A DNA stretch of 64,000 nucleotides from NCBI GenBank assembly GCA_948436975.1, contig CAOJJB010000005.1, positions 1-64,000 of the forward strand, read 5' to 3'. The notes under the pieces were generated by a model. It was not told the origin of the DNA. It worked only from the letters and a program-made list of their open reading frames with translations, and did not search any database. The translations under genes were made by a program, and so were the position numbers. Shown here one piece after another: positions 1 through 8,778 of the stretch (position 1 is the first letter of the stretch; each line of letters opens with the position of its first letter). This DNA comes from an uncultured Clostridium sp. (GTDB lineage Bacteria > Bacillota > Clostridia > TANB77 > CAG-508).

Positions 1-9
1 AAATCTACA

Positions 10-867
10 TTATTTTTTGAAAATAAAATGGTGGAAGTTAGTTAGACTTTCACCTTCTATATTTGCTTTCCAACCATTTGGAAAAGGAATATCAGGAAAA
101 TTTCCTGCAATACGTTTAGCATTATTATATGCCCAAGAATTTTCAGATAAAAATCCTGTTACTAAATCGACACCATCTGGATTAACCATAGGAACAATGT
201 ATAAAGAAACATTATTAAAAATTTCACGAGCATTATATCCAAAAATATTAAGATTATTTACATAGCTTTTACATAAATTTTCCATAAATTTCATTAATAA
301 AGGTGATGTAATCCATTCATTGGCATGTGTAGCAGCACAATAAAAAACTTCTTTTTTGCCAGAACCAAACTTTATACATTGAATTCTTCTACCAAGAACA
401 CTAGTTCCAATAGAAGAAATATCAAGAAAAGGATAAATAGTTTGTAGAGAAGAAATATTCATATTAAGGATTTGAGAAGTATAACTTATATTAGTAGGAA
501 CAACATTGCCAAAAGGTATAATAATATCTTCTCCAATAGACAAATTATTAGAATCAATATCAGGATTTGCATATATAATAGCATCAACAGTAGTTGAATA
601 TTTTTGAGCTAAATTATAAAGAGTATCCCCACTTTTAATAGTATAAGTAATATAACCGTTAATGTAAGGCATTAGAGCATTCCAAGTATTTGTACCAACT
701 ATTCCATCAGCAGATAAACCGAAAGCCCTTTGAAATCTTTGTACAGCACTAAAAGTTTGAAATCCAAAGATACCATCAATAGCACCATTATAAAATCCAA
801 GTTTTAACAATGTACTTTGTAAAAGTTCTACTTCAGGACCTCTAGAATTTAATCGAAGAGTATTCAT
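10..867 (-). CDS. Peptidoglycan-binding / LysM / M14 zinc peptidase, truncated
   Basis: Three domains can be read in the 285 residues: a PG_binding_1 repeat (about 3-65, with GAIDGIFG and [10 protein letters not shown]), a LysM domain (about 74-118, [13 protein letters not shown]) and an M14 carboxypeptidase domain from about 145. The first two zinc ligands are visible as H181 and E184 in HANEW, with NPDG at 229. The family cleaves gamma-D-Glu-diamino acid bonds in peptidoglycan. The frame closes after WKANIEG, where relatives continue with a GVDLN-type motif, the third zinc ligand and the catalytic Glu, so it cannot be active as read. There is no signal peptide. The ATG follows a GAAAGGAA ribosome site. 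A six-T run (13-18) next to the stop could be a frameshift site, and the rest may lie left of the window. Confidence 0.75.
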   Translation of the reverse strand: MNTLRLNSRGPEVELLQSTLLKLGFYNGAIDGIFGFQTFSAVQRFQRAFGLSADGIVGTNTWNALMPYINGYITYTIKSGDTLYNLAQKYSTTVDAIIYANPDIDSNNLSIGEDIIIPFGNVVPTNISYTSQILNMNISSLQTIYPFLDISSIGTSVLGRRIQCIKFGSGKKEVFYCAATHANEWITSPLLMKFMENLCKSYVNNLNIFGYNAREIFNNVSLYIVPMVNPDGVDLVTGFLSENSWAYNNAKRIAGNFPDIPFPNGWKANIEGESLTNFHHFIFKK

Positions 868-1097
868 ATATTATTTCCTTTCTAAAAATATATAGGTTAA
901 TAAAATAACCATTTATTATTAATAGTATTCTAAAAAAATAAAATTTGTTACATTAAATATACATTGAAAATAATATACAAGTTATATATTTTTGATATGT
1001 ATAATTTGAATTCAAATATATATTATAAAATACTTGTAAAATTTAAAGTTTTATTATAAAATAACATTGACAATTAGACTATATATGAGGTGGAAAT

Positions 1098-1400
1098 GTG
1101 CTAATAGAAGAAGAATTAAAAGAGTTAGAACAAAAAAAAGAATATACCAAAGTTTTTAATTATTTTCATGATGAATATACAGAAATGTTAAAAAAATTTT
1201 TAGAAAGACATGAAGTAGAAACTAAAGAAAATGATTGTTTAATTGATTATATAGTAAAAACTAGGTTTTTTATGCCTAAATATAATTCATATACAATTCC
1301 GATTTCAAATGCAATGTATAATGAAGAATTACCAGAAGCAATGAAATATGAATTGCTTATGACTACATATAAAGATGTAAAAAAAGCTTTTAGCAAATAA
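1098..1400 (+). CDS. Conserved-looking hypothetical protein, 100 aa
   Basis: I do not recognise this protein. It starts at GTG, seated four bases after a strong GAGGTGG ribosome site (1087-1093). It is soluble, rich in Glu, Lys and Tyr, with a charged helical N-terminus (EEELKELEQKKEY) and no membrane segment or cysteine motif. It ends 16 bases before hslO and probably shares its transcript. The good ribosome site and codon use like its neighbours argue for a real gene. Confidence 0.7.
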   Translation: MLIEEELKELEQKKEYTKVFNYFHDEYTEMLKKFLERHEVETKENDCLIDYIVKTRFFMPKYNSYTIPISNAMYNEELPEAMKYELLMTTYKDVKKAFSK

Positions 1401-1416
1401 TAGAATAGGAGATAAT

Positions 1417-2307
1417 ATGGATAGAATTGCAAAATTTCTAGCACATGATGGAAAAGTAAGTTTAATATGTGCAGACACAACACAATTAGTAGAAGAAATT
1501 AGAAAATTACATGATTTAACACCAACTACAACAGCAGCAATGGGTAGATTTGCTACTGTATCTGGTATGATGGGGTTTACAGATATAAAAGAAAAAGATG
1601 ATTATATAACACTTCAAATAAAAGGAAATGGTCCAATGGGAAAACTAATCTCAGTTGTTAAGAGGGATAGTAACACATCTAAAGTAAAAGTATGTGTAGA
1701 TAATCCACATGTAGAATTACCATTAAAAACAAATGGGAAGTTAGATGTAGGAGGAGCAGTTGGAAAAGATGGATTTTTAAATATAATTAATAAAAATGAA
1801 ATAACAGACACAAATTATACAGGATTAGTACCATTAGTTTCAGGAGAAATAGCAGAAGATTTCACTGAATATTTTGCAAAGTCTAAGCAAAAGCCAACAG
1901 TAATAGCTTTAGGTGTCTTGGTTAATAAAAATGGAGTGAAATCAGCAGGAGGATATATGATACAATTAATGCCAGATGCAACAGAAGAAGATATTTCAAA
2001 AATAGAAAAAGCATTAGAAAAAGCACCAAGTATTAGTAAAATGATTTCTGAAAATAGTAAATTAGAAGATATTGCTAAAATTATAACAGGTGATGAAAAT
2101 ATTCTAATTTTAGCACAAGAATTAGACATGAAGTATGAGTGTGATTGTTGTAAAGAGAAGTTTGAAAGAGGACTTATATCAATAGGAAAAGAGGAATTAA
2201 GTAAAATAATAGATGAAGATGGCAAAGCAGATACAATTTGTCATTTCTGTAATAAAAAATATCATTTTTCAAAAGATGAATTAGAAGAATTATTAAATGA
2301 AATATAA
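1417..2307 (+). CDS. hslO: Redox-regulated chaperone Hsp33
   Basis: Hsp33 is a cytosolic holdase chaperone switched on by oxidative unfolding; its C-terminal cysteines bind zinc when reduced and form disulfides when oxidised. The 296-residue length is normal. The zinc-switch cysteines are C242 and C244 (with an extra C245) and C275-x-x-C278, matching the CxC-X27-32-CxxC family pattern. The N-terminal DRIAKFLAHDGKVS start and the TTTAAMGRFATVSGMMG stretch are typical. It sits in a co-directional run with the hypothetical gene before it and dgt 14 bases after it. The ATG follows AGGAGAT. Confidence 0.95.
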   Translation: MDRIAKFLAHDGKVSLICADTTQLVEEIRKLHDLTPTTTAAMGRFATVSGMMGFTDIKEKDDYITLQIKGNGPMGKLISVVKRDSNTSKVKVCVDNPHVELPLKTNGKLDVGGAVGKDGFLNIINKNEITDTNYTGLVPLVSGEIAEDFTEYFAKSKQKPTVIALGVLVNKNGVKSAGGYMIQLMPDATEEDISKIEKALEKAPSISKMISENSKLEDIAKIITGDENILILAQELDMKYECDCCKEKFERGLISIGKEELSKIIDEDGKADTICHFCNKKYHFSKDELEELLNEI

Positions 2308-2321
2308 AAGGTGAAAAACTA

Positions 2322-3530
2322 ATGATAAAGAAATTTGAAAAGGAAGCAATGTTTCAAGATAATTTGAAATGGGAAGAGTCAATTAGAAGATTAGAAAAAA
2401 TGTATGATCCTATTCATGGAGATGCACCAATGAGAAGTGAATTTGATAGAGATTATACAAGAATTATAAATTGTAATGGATATAGAAGATTAAAGCATAA
2501 AACTCAAGTATTTTTTGCACCGAAGAATGACCATATATGTACAAGAATAGAACATGTAAATTTAGTAGATTCTATAAGTAATACTATAGCAAATTATTTA
2601 GGTTTAAATACAGAATTAACCAAAGCAATAGCTGTTACACATGATATTGGACATAGTCCATTTGGACATCAGGGAGAAAAGATATTATCACAAATTGCTC
2701 AAAGGGAGTATGGTGAAAAATTTTGGCATGGATGGAATGGATTAAATTTTGTTGATAATTTAGAGTTATTAAGAGATGTTTCAGGAATTAAAAGAAATTT
2801 AAATCTAACATATGCTGTTAGAGACGGGATATTAGGTCATTGTGGAAATCCGATAATTTCAGGACAAAAACCAAGAACAGAAGTAATAGATTTAGATGAA
2901 TTTAACTATTCAAATAAATTTGCTCCATTTACTTGGGAGGCTTGTGTAGTAAAAATAGCAGATAACATTTCATATTTAGGTAGAGATTTAGAAGATGCAA
3001 AAGAGATGAAACTTTTAAATGACAGGGACATTCAAAGTATTGATAAAGAAATAGAAAATATTAGAGTGAATAATACAAGTATTATAGGTTATTTAACAGG
3101 AGATTTATGTAAAAATAGTACAGTAGAGGAAGGATTAAAATTTTCAGAAGAAGCACATAGTGTTATGGAAAAAATTAGAAATTTTAATAATCAAAAAATA
3201 TATAAAAATGAAAAAATACAACCTACAATAAGATATTTTACTGTATTAATGAATGAGATTTTTTATACTTTGAAACAAGAATATAATGGAACTAATACTA
3301 TAAAGAATATAAAGAAAATGAAAAGATATTATCCTATTTTATCTGAGGAATTTTCAAATTGGCTTGAAACATATGCAAATGTTGATGGAAGAGAGATAGC
3401 GAACTGTTATAATAAAATTATTTATGATTTAAATGATATAAAAAATTATAGTAAGGCAATAATAGATTATATGTCTGGTATGACAGATCAATATATTGTA
3501 AGAGTATATAATGAAATTGTAAGTTTTTAA
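2322..3530 (+). CDS. dgt: dGTP triphosphohydrolase-like HD protein
   Basis: This 402-residue protein belongs to the dGTPase branch of the HD superfamily, which hydrolyses dNTPs to the nucleoside and triphosphate and adjusts dNTP pools. Visible metal-binding residues are H78 (RIEH), H107-D108 (THDIGHSPFGH) and the distal Asp in VVKIADNISYLGRD. The N-terminal motif RSEFDRDYTRIINCNGYRRLKHKTQV is diagnostic. Substrate preference cannot be told from sequence. It is preceded by AAAGGTG and is likely co-transcribed with hslO and the TSCPD gene. Confidence 0.88.
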   Translation: MIKKFEKEAMFQDNLKWEESIRRLEKMYDPIHGDAPMRSEFDRDYTRIINCNGYRRLKHKTQVFFAPKNDHICTRIEHVNLVDSISNTIANYLGLNTELTKAIAVTHDIGHSPFGHQGEKILSQIAQREYGEKFWHGWNGLNFVDNLELLRDVSGIKRNLNLTYAVRDGILGHCGNPIISGQKPRTEVIDLDEFNYSNKFAPFTWEACVVKIADNISYLGRDLEDAKEMKLLNDRDIQSIDKEIENIRVNNTSIIGYLTGDLCKNSTVEEGLKFSEEAHSVMEKIRNFNNQKIYKNEKIQPTIRYFTVLMNEIFYTLKQEYNGTNTIKNIKKMKRYYPILSEEFSNWLETYANVDGREIANCYNKIIYDLNDIKNYSKAIIDYMSGMTDQYIVRVYNEIVSF

Positions 3531-3545
3531 AAGGAGGAATAATAT

Positions 3546-3800
3546 ATGGTATATAAGTATCAACCTAAAGGGGTTTGTTCTATGGAAATGGATATTGAAG
3601 TAGAAGGAGAAATAATAAAATCAGTTAATATAATTGGAGGATGTGCTGGAAATACTAAAGGAGTTTCAATATTAGTTGCAGGAATGAATATTAATGATGC
3701 AATAAAAAAATTAAAAGGAATTGATTGTGCAGGAAGAGGCACTTCTTGTCCAGATCAATTAGCAATAGCTTTAGAAGAAATAAAAACAAAAATTGCCTAA
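3546..3800 (+). CDS. TSCPD-domain protein (TIGR03905 type)
   Basis: A small 84-residue protein carrying the TSCPD motif near its end (GRGTSCPDQLA), plus GGCAGNTKG and a second Cys in CAGRG. The domain is also found as a tail on vitamin B12-dependent ribonucleotide reductases; the role of the stand-alone form is not established. It starts at ATG after an AAAGGAGGA ribosome site, 15 bases after dgt. Proximity to the dNTPase is suggestive of nucleotide metabolism, but that is inference. Its stop codon lies inside the hairpin shared with ksgA. Confidence 0.85.
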   Translation: MVYKYQPKGVCSMEMDIEVEGEIIKSVNIIGGCAGNTKGVSILVAGMNINDAIKKLKGIDCAGRGTSCPDQLAIALEEIKTKIA

Positions 3801-3816
3801 ATTTTAGGCAATTTTT
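3788..3816. terminator. Bidirectional terminator between TSCPD gene and ksgA
   Basis: A near-perfect palindrome (stem 3788-3800 with 3804-3816, GC core TTGCC/GGCAA) with A and T runs on both sides, so it can end transcripts from both strands. It contains the stop codons of both convergent genes. Confidence 0.85.
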
Positions 3817-4655
3817 GTTATATAGTCTGATATTTCTCCAAACTGTTCAAGAGTAAGTTGTTCAGCTCTTGCTTTCGTATTTATTTTTAAATCATTTAAC
3901 ATTTTTTCTAAAAAGCCTTTATTAGCTATTCCAGAATTACTAAGTGAATTTATAAGAGTTTTTCGTTTTTGAAGGAAAGCTGATTTTATAATTTTAAAAA
4001 ATAATTTTTCATCACTAACATTAATTTTAGGATTTTCTAGTATTAGCAAATGTAATACAGAAGAGTCTACTTTAGGACTTGGAACAAAGCAGTCTTTGCT
4101 GACATCTAAAATTATTTTGGGATTTGTATAATAATTTATAGTATATGTAATTGCTCCTGTTTCTTTTCCTCCAGGTTGTTCTGCTAATCTTTCTGCAACT
4201 TCCTTTTGAACCATTACAGTTATACTTTTTAAGTTCAATTTTTGTTCTAATAATTTCATTATAATAGGAGTAGTAATATAATATGGAAGATTGGCTACTA
4301 CTTTAACATTTTTAAAATTAGAATTTTCATGTAGTAGTCTTTTTAAATCAACTTTTAATATATCATCATTAATTAGTTCGAAGTTTTCATATAAAGAAAA
4401 TCTATCTTTTAAAACTGTTATCATTTTAGAGTCAAGTTCTATACATATCACTTTTCCAGCATTTTGTAAAAGTAAAGAGGTAAGTGTACCTAGACCTGGT
4501 CCAATTTCAATTATTAAATCTTCTTTACATACTTGTGCTTCTTCTACAATAGTATTAACAGTATTTTCATCTATTAAAAAGTTTTGACCATAGTTTTTAT
4601 TAGCTGTTATATTATATTTTTTTAGGATAAATTTTGTTTCTTGAATTAAATTCAT
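3804..4655 (-). CDS. ksgA: 16S rRNA dimethyladenosine transferase
   Basis: RsmA/KsgA dimethylates the two adjacent adenosines in the loop of the last helix of 16S rRNA, using S-adenosylmethionine, as a late check on 30S assembly. The 283 residues have the family length. Motifs in order: YGQNFLID (22-28), the SAM loop EIGPGLGTLT (50-59) and the catalytic NLPYYI (122-127), then VPSPKVDS. It is convergent to the TSCPD gene with only three bases between the stops; both proteins end in K-I-A. Confidence 0.96.
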   Translation of the reverse strand: MNLIQETKFILKKYNITANKNYGQNFLIDENTVNTIVEEAQVCKEDLIIEIGPGLGTLTSLLLQNAGKVICIELDSKMITVLKDRFSLYENFELINDDILKVDLKRLLHENSNFKNVKVVANLPYYITTPIIMKLLEQKLNLKSITVMVQKEVAERLAEQPGGKETGAITYTINYYTNPKIILDVSKDCFVPSPKVDSSVLHLLILENPKINVSDEKLFFKIIKSAFLQKRKTLINSLSNSGIANKGFLEKMLNDLKINTKARAEQLTLEQFGEISDYITKIA

Positions 4656-4900
4656 ATTTATATTCCTTTTTATCTATGATTATTATATTGTACTACAATT
4701 TTGTTTGGATTTCAATTAATAAAGTGAGTAATTAGAAAAAAATTAATATTTATTAAGATAGTTGTATAACTTATGATTAAAAGAAATTAATTGAACAAAA
4801 AAGATATACATCTATCTTAATTCTTTTGTGTATTATTAAGAAAAAAAAAATAAATTTTCTTTCGTACAGAAAAGAGCTAATTTATATTAGCTAATATTAC

Positions 4901-4953
4901 AATATTCTATTTTATAAATTGGAAATTTTTGCAAGAACTTGCAATAGAATATT
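4901..4953. repeat. Nested inverted repeats in the ksgA-por gap
   Basis: The gap 4656-5185 between two minus-strand units has no convincing gene. It holds an outer repeat AATATTCTATT (4901-4911) matched by AATAGAATATT (4943-4953), enclosing TTGCAAG-AA-CTTGCAA (4929-4944), and a short hairpin AGCTAAT/ATTAGCT just before it. No T-run follows, so this is not a typical terminator. It could be a structured RNA or a mobile-element remnant. Confidence 0.4.
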
Positions 4954-5129
4954 TTGAAAAAAATATATCAAAATTATACGACTTTTTCAAAGTAGGCTTT
5001 AAGAAAAGTGTCGAAAAATAGCGAATTTCATAATTAGTATATGAAATAAATGTATAGAAAGGTTTTGATGTGATAGAGTAAAAAATCAATATAAGTATTG
5101 TAAAGTGAAGGCTCCATGAATATTATAAA

Positions 5130-5165
5130 AAAAGTCTTTGTATTCATATATATACAAAGACTTTT
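5130..5165 (-). terminator. Terminator of the por operon
   Basis: A 14-bp perfect stem (5130-5143 with 5152-5165, AAGTCTTTGTAT arms) followed on the minus strand by a T-run. It lies 20 bases after the porB stop. Confidence 0.85.
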
Positions 5166-5185
5166 GATGTTCCATTTATGAGAAA

Positions 5186-6142
5186 CTAATTATTTTTGTT
5201 TGTTATTTCCTCTAGATCAAGAAGTTCTTGCCATCGTGAGTCAACTTCTTTTTGGAATTCTTCAATCATCCATTCATTACCAGGTTTAAACATATGTTTA
5301 AATCTTTTTTGAGGTTTCAAGAATTCTTCAATAGGAAGTTTTTTAGCAGGTTTATATGATATTTTATAAACTCCATTAGTAACTTCATATAGAGGCCAAT
5401 AGCAAGTTTCAACAGCTAGTTTGTTTATTTCCATTAAATCTTCTGTATTATATCCCCAACCTCTAGGACAAGGTGCCAATACATTTAAGAAACAGGCTCC
5501 TTCTGTATAAATAGCTTTTTCAGATTTTTCATATAAATCTTTATAATTGTTAATAGCTATTGTTTGGGCAACATATGGAATATGATGGCCTACCATAATT
5601 TTAGCTAAATCTTTACGAGATTGCATTTTTCCAGGAATAACAGTTCCTGCTGGAGTTGTTGTAGTATCTGCAAATTTTGGTGTTGCTGAAGAACGTTGAA
5701 TACCTGTATTCATATAGGCACCATTGTCATAGCAAACATAAACCATATCATGTCCTCTTTCCATAGCTCCAGATAAACTTTGAAGTCCTATATCATAAGT
5801 TCCACCATCTCCACCAAATGCAATAAATTTAGTAGTTTTGTCTTTAGGTAATTTTCCTTGACGTTTCATTGCTTTATATGCGGCTTCAGAACCACTTAAA
5901 GTGGCAGCAGCACATTCAAATGCTGTATGAATAAAGGAATCAGTCCAAGATGTGTAAGGATAGATGAAAGTTGAAACTTCCATACATCCAGTTGCACCTG
6001 CAATAACTGCATGATCTTCTGGTTTTAAAGCTCTTAATACAGTTCTAGCAACAGATGGTGCACCACAACCAGCACACATTCTATGACCAGATGTAAAACG
6101 TGAAGGTTTATTTGCTATTACTTCTTTATGATTATATGCCAT
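5186..6142 (-). CDS. porB: Pyruvate:ferredoxin oxidoreductase, beta subunit
   Basis: The beta subunit binds thiamine diphosphate and one [4Fe-4S] cluster in the enzyme that converts pyruvate and CoA to acetyl-CoA, CO2 and reduced ferredoxin. At 318 residues it has the usual length. Cluster cysteines are likely those in MCAGCGAP (N-terminus), GATGCM and APCPRGWGY. The ThDP/Mg site is GGDGGTYDIG followed by YDNGAYMNTG. It is last in a gamma-delta-alpha-beta operon, one base after porA. Sequence alone cannot fully exclude another 2-oxoacid, but the subunit set fits pyruvate. Confidence 0.92.
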   Translation of the reverse strand: MAYNHKEVIANKPSRFTSGHRMCAGCGAPSVARTVLRALKPEDHAVIAGATGCMEVSTFIYPYTSWTDSFIHTAFECAAATLSGSEAAYKAMKRQGKLPKDKTTKFIAFGGDGGTYDIGLQSLSGAMERGHDMVYVCYDNGAYMNTGIQRSSATPKFADTTTTPAGTVIPGKMQSRKDLAKIMVGHHIPYVAQTIAINNYKDLYEKSEKAIYTEGACFLNVLAPCPRGWGYNTEDLMEINKLAVETCYWPLYEVTNGVYKISYKPAKKLPIEEFLKPQKRFKHMFKPGNEWMIEEFQKEVDSRWQELLDLEEITNKNN

Positions 6143-6143
6143 A

Positions 6144-7358
6144 TTAAATTTCCCCCCTTAATCCTAAATATCTATAAGGTTTTTCTACTTTTATTTTTTT
6201 ACCGTTTGATTGTTTTTTTTGTTCAGAGGCAATAACTTCTAAATCTTTATAAACACTTTTTATGTCTGAAACTGTTGTATCTCTACCACCAATTCCGTAT
6301 ATATAATTTATTGCTGGTACATTAATGTCATTTACAAACATTCCTGAAGTAACATCTTCATATAATGCTCCACCAGCAGCATTTAAAGAATCAGCTTTAT
6401 CTAAAATAGCAATAGCTTTTGCATTTTTTAGAGTTTCTGCAATTTCTTCAGCTGGAAATGGTCTGAACATTCTTATTTTTAAAAGTCCTGCTTTAATACC
6501 TTGTTCTCTTAATTCATCAATAGCAGCTTTTGTTGTTCCAGCTGTTGAATTCATACAAACAACTACTATTTCAGCATCTTCTAATTTATATTTTTCAAAA
6601 AATTCATATTTTCTTCCAGAAATTTTTTCAAATTCTTCTGAAACTTCTTTTATTACTTTTTTTGCGTTTTTCATTGCTATTGCTTGTTGAGCTTTATGTT
6701 CAAATAAATATGCTTGAAGGTCTAATGGACCAACAGCAATAGGTTCTTTGTCATTTAATAAGTAATGCTCTGGACTATATTTTCCTACGAATTTCTTTAC
6801 CAAATCATCTTCTAATAGTTCAATATTCTCTATTGAATGTGATGTTATAAATCCATCTTGACATACCATTAAAGGTAGTTGTACATCTTTGTGTTCTGCT
6901 ATTCTATGAGCCATTAATAAATTATCATATGCTTCTTGATTATTTTCAGAAAATAGCATAATCCAACCACTATCACGAACTCCCATCGCATCTGAGTGAT
7001 CATTATGTATATTTAAAGGTCCTGAAACTGCTCTGTTTACTAAAGACATTACTATTGGTAATCTTAAGCTTGAAGCTATGTAAATCATTTCCCACATTAA
7101 TGATAAACCATTTGCAGAAGTGGCTGTCATAGCCCTTCCTCCAGCTGATTGTGCACCAATACAAGCACTCATTGCACTATGTTCACTTTCAACAGCAACA
7201 AATTCTGTATCAACTTGACCATTATTTACAAAAGTTGAAAAGTATTGTGGTATTTCTGTTGAAGGTGTGATAGGAAATGCTGCAACAACATCTGGATTAA
7301 TTTGTTTCATTGCAATAGCTGCTGCTTCGTTACCACTTAATCTTTCTCTTATTCCCAT
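6144..7358 (-). CDS. porA: Pyruvate:ferredoxin oxidoreductase, alpha subunit
   Basis: The alpha subunit supplies the pyrimidine-binding domain and the transketolase C-terminal-like domain. The opening LSGNEAAAIAMKQINPDVVAAFPITPSTEIPQ is diagnostic and lines the active site, and the 404-residue length is normal. A cleft region SANGLSLMWEMIYIASSLRLPIV is typical of the family. Its ATG follows AAAGGAAA, 29 bases after porD. It works only in complex with the other Por subunits encoded here. Confidence 0.93.
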   Translation of the reverse strand: MGIRERLSGNEAAAIAMKQINPDVVAAFPITPSTEIPQYFSTFVNNGQVDTEFVAVESEHSAMSACIGAQSAGGRAMTATSANGLSLMWEMIYIASSLRLPIVMSLVNRAVSGPLNIHNDHSDAMGVRDSGWIMLFSENNQEAYDNLLMAHRIAEHKDVQLPLMVCQDGFITSHSIENIELLEDDLVKKFVGKYSPEHYLLNDKEPIAVGPLDLQAYLFEHKAQQAIAMKNAKKVIKEVSEEFEKISGRKYEFFEKYKLEDAEIVVVCMNSTAGTTKAAIDELREQGIKAGLLKIRMFRPFPAEEIAETLKNAKAIAILDKADSLNAAGGALYEDVTSGMFVNDINVPAINYIYGIGGRDTTVSDIKSVYKDLEVIASEQKKQSNGKKIKVEKPYRYLGLRGEI

Positions 7359-7387
7359 AATTTTTTTCCTTTCTTTTTATATTTAAT

Positions 7388-7678
7388 TTATTGCATTTCG
7401 ATAGCCTTAAAAGGACATACTTTAGCACAAACTCCACATCCTTTACAAGCATCATAATCAAAATCTTCTCTTTTGCAATCTTTATTTACTGGAATAGCAT
7501 CATCAGGGCATACAGGAAAACATAAACCACATTGTTTACAAAGTTCTGGCTTAAATATTGGAGTAGTGGAACGCCAGTCTCCAGTTTTAAATTCTTTTGC
7601 ATTACCAGCTGTATAGATATTACCACCTATTGTAAGTTCATCCATAGGTGTTTTTGTATTTAATTTATCTTCTGTCAT
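7388..7678 (-). CDS. porD: Pyruvate:ferredoxin oxidoreductase, delta (ferredoxin-like) subunit
   Basis: A 96-residue ferredoxin-like subunit carrying electrons from the beta-subunit cluster to free ferredoxin. Two [4Fe-4S] motifs are intact: CKQCGLCFPVCP and CKGCGVCAKVCP. A family-typical N-terminal stretch ends in TGDWRSTTPIF. It is separate from the gamma subunit, as in archaeal and Thermotoga enzymes, and unlike the single-chain PFOR of many clostridia. Confidence 0.94.
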   Translation of the reverse strand: MTEDKLNTKTPMDELTIGGNIYTAGNAKEFKTGDWRSTTPIFKPELCKQCGLCFPVCPDDAIPVNKDCKREDFDYDACKGCGVCAKVCPFKAIEMQ

Positions 7679-7755
7679 AATATCTCCTTTCTTTTTATCC
7701 TATATTATCTTTATTTTGTAATTTTACACTAAGATAATGTTGGATATAATGATTT

Positions 7756-8334
7756 TTATACTTTAGTTACTTCTTTTAAAGCTAGTTCTAATGCTTTCAT
7801 GTTTCCATCAATAACTTCAGGTTTTTTTGCAAATTTATGTTTAAATGATCCAATCATATCTTCTAAAAAAGCTTCTTCAGTCATAATATTACTTACTTTT
7901 ACTACTGCTGCTAACATTGGTGTATTAGGAAAATATTTTCCTAGTGCTTCCATAGAAATTTTTCTAGCATCAATTTTATAGATATTACCATTATAGCCTT
8001 TTAAAGATTTTTTTAGTTCATCACCATCTTTAGTAGTATTAATTATTATTGCTCCATCAGTTTTTAGACCAGCTGTAACATCAACAGAATCTAAAAGTGT
8101 ATCATCTACAACTACTACAAAGTTTGGTTCATAAATATTTGAATGTACTGTAATAGGTGTATCACTAATTCTGTTATAGGCTGTGATAGGAGCTCCCATT
8201 CTTTCTGGACCATATTCAGGAAATCCTTGAATATATTTTCCAGTATTGAATGCTGCATCTGCTAGAAGAAGTGAGGCTGTTTTTGCACCTTGACCACCTC
8301 TACCATGCCATCTGATTTCAATTAAATTACTCAT
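7756..8334 (-). CDS. porG: Pyruvate:ferredoxin oxidoreductase, gamma subunit
   Basis: First gene of the operon, 192 residues. The glycine-rich WHGRGGQGAKTAS loop and EYGPERMGAPITAYNRIS are hallmarks of the gamma subunit, which takes part in CoA binding and assembly in related enzymes. It starts at ATG after AGGAGG (minus strand). A 77-base gap separates it from porD. Confidence 0.93.
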   Translation of the reverse strand: MSNLIEIRWHGRGGQGAKTASLLLADAAFNTGKYIQGFPEYGPERMGAPITAYNRISDTPITVHSNIYEPNFVVVVDDTLLDSVDVTAGLKTDGAIIINTTKDGDELKKSLKGYNGNIYKIDARKISMEALGKYFPNTPMLAAVVKVSNIMTEEAFLEDMIGSFKHKFAKKPEVIDGNMKALELALKEVTKV

Positions 8335-8497
8335 TATAACCTCCTATTAGATTTTTTTATATAACAAAAAGGTTTTGTAAGATTGTATTAATTATGTTAT
8401 ATTCATATGACTAAAATAAATTAAGTCTTTTAATAGTTACAGTATATATTTTTTAATAATTAAAGTCAATATAAAGTATAGTTACTTTTTAATAAAT

Positions 8498-8593
8498 TTG
8501 TGTAGGTATGTAAGATGTCCAAAATGCCAAAGAAAAGTGCCAGTTACTATGAGTGATACAATAAAATTAGATTGCAATCGTACATTCTTCTAA
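8498..8593 (+). pseudogene. Zinc-ribbon gene remnant
   Basis: An open stretch reads CRYVRCPKCQRKVPVTMS followed by DTIKLDCNRTFF and a stop. The CPKC pair and the later LDC look like a zinc ribbon that has lost its last cysteine. There is no ATG and no ribosome site, only a possible TTG, so I read it as a decayed fragment, not a working microprotein. The gap 8335-8778 holds otherwise only the hairpin and the minD promoter. Confidence 0.4.
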
Positions 8594-8616
8594 TTAGAAA
8601 TAATGAGAAATAAGGA

Positions 8617-8663
8617 AACGCAAAGGCGAGTTTGAGCATTCAGCTTAGACTCGCCTTTGTGTT
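8617..8663. repeat. Unusually GC-rich 20-bp hairpin
   Basis: The arms AACGCAAAGGCGAGT and ACTCGCCTTTGTGTT pair almost perfectly and extend through TTGAGC/GCTTAG around a five-base loop. It is far richer in G+C than its surroundings. No clear T-run follows on either strand, so its role as a terminator is doubtful. Confidence 0.5.
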
Positions 8664-8695
8664 ACAAAAATGTTACAAAAAAATGGGTTAATTCA

Positions 8696-8722
8696 TTGAC
8701 TTTTGACAAAAAAACATATAAT
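8696..8722 (+). promoter_or_regulatory. Likely minD promoter
   Basis: TTGACT (8696-8701), a 15-base gap and TATAAT (8717-8722); a second TTGACA overlaps at 8703. About 55 bases upstream of the minD start. Confidence 0.5.
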
Positions 8723-8778
8723 ATATATATGTTAAAAATGATGATTTAATTGATAGGAGTTTTATAAGGAGGAAAATA

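Noticed and set aside
4907-5089. Open frame of 60 codons on the minus strand
   Set aside because: It has no ATG, no ribosome site and low-complexity content, and it crosses the nested palindromes.
8335-8778. Riboswitch upstream of minD
   Set aside because: Apart from one hairpin there is no multi-stem conserved fold, and minD is not a typical riboswitch target.
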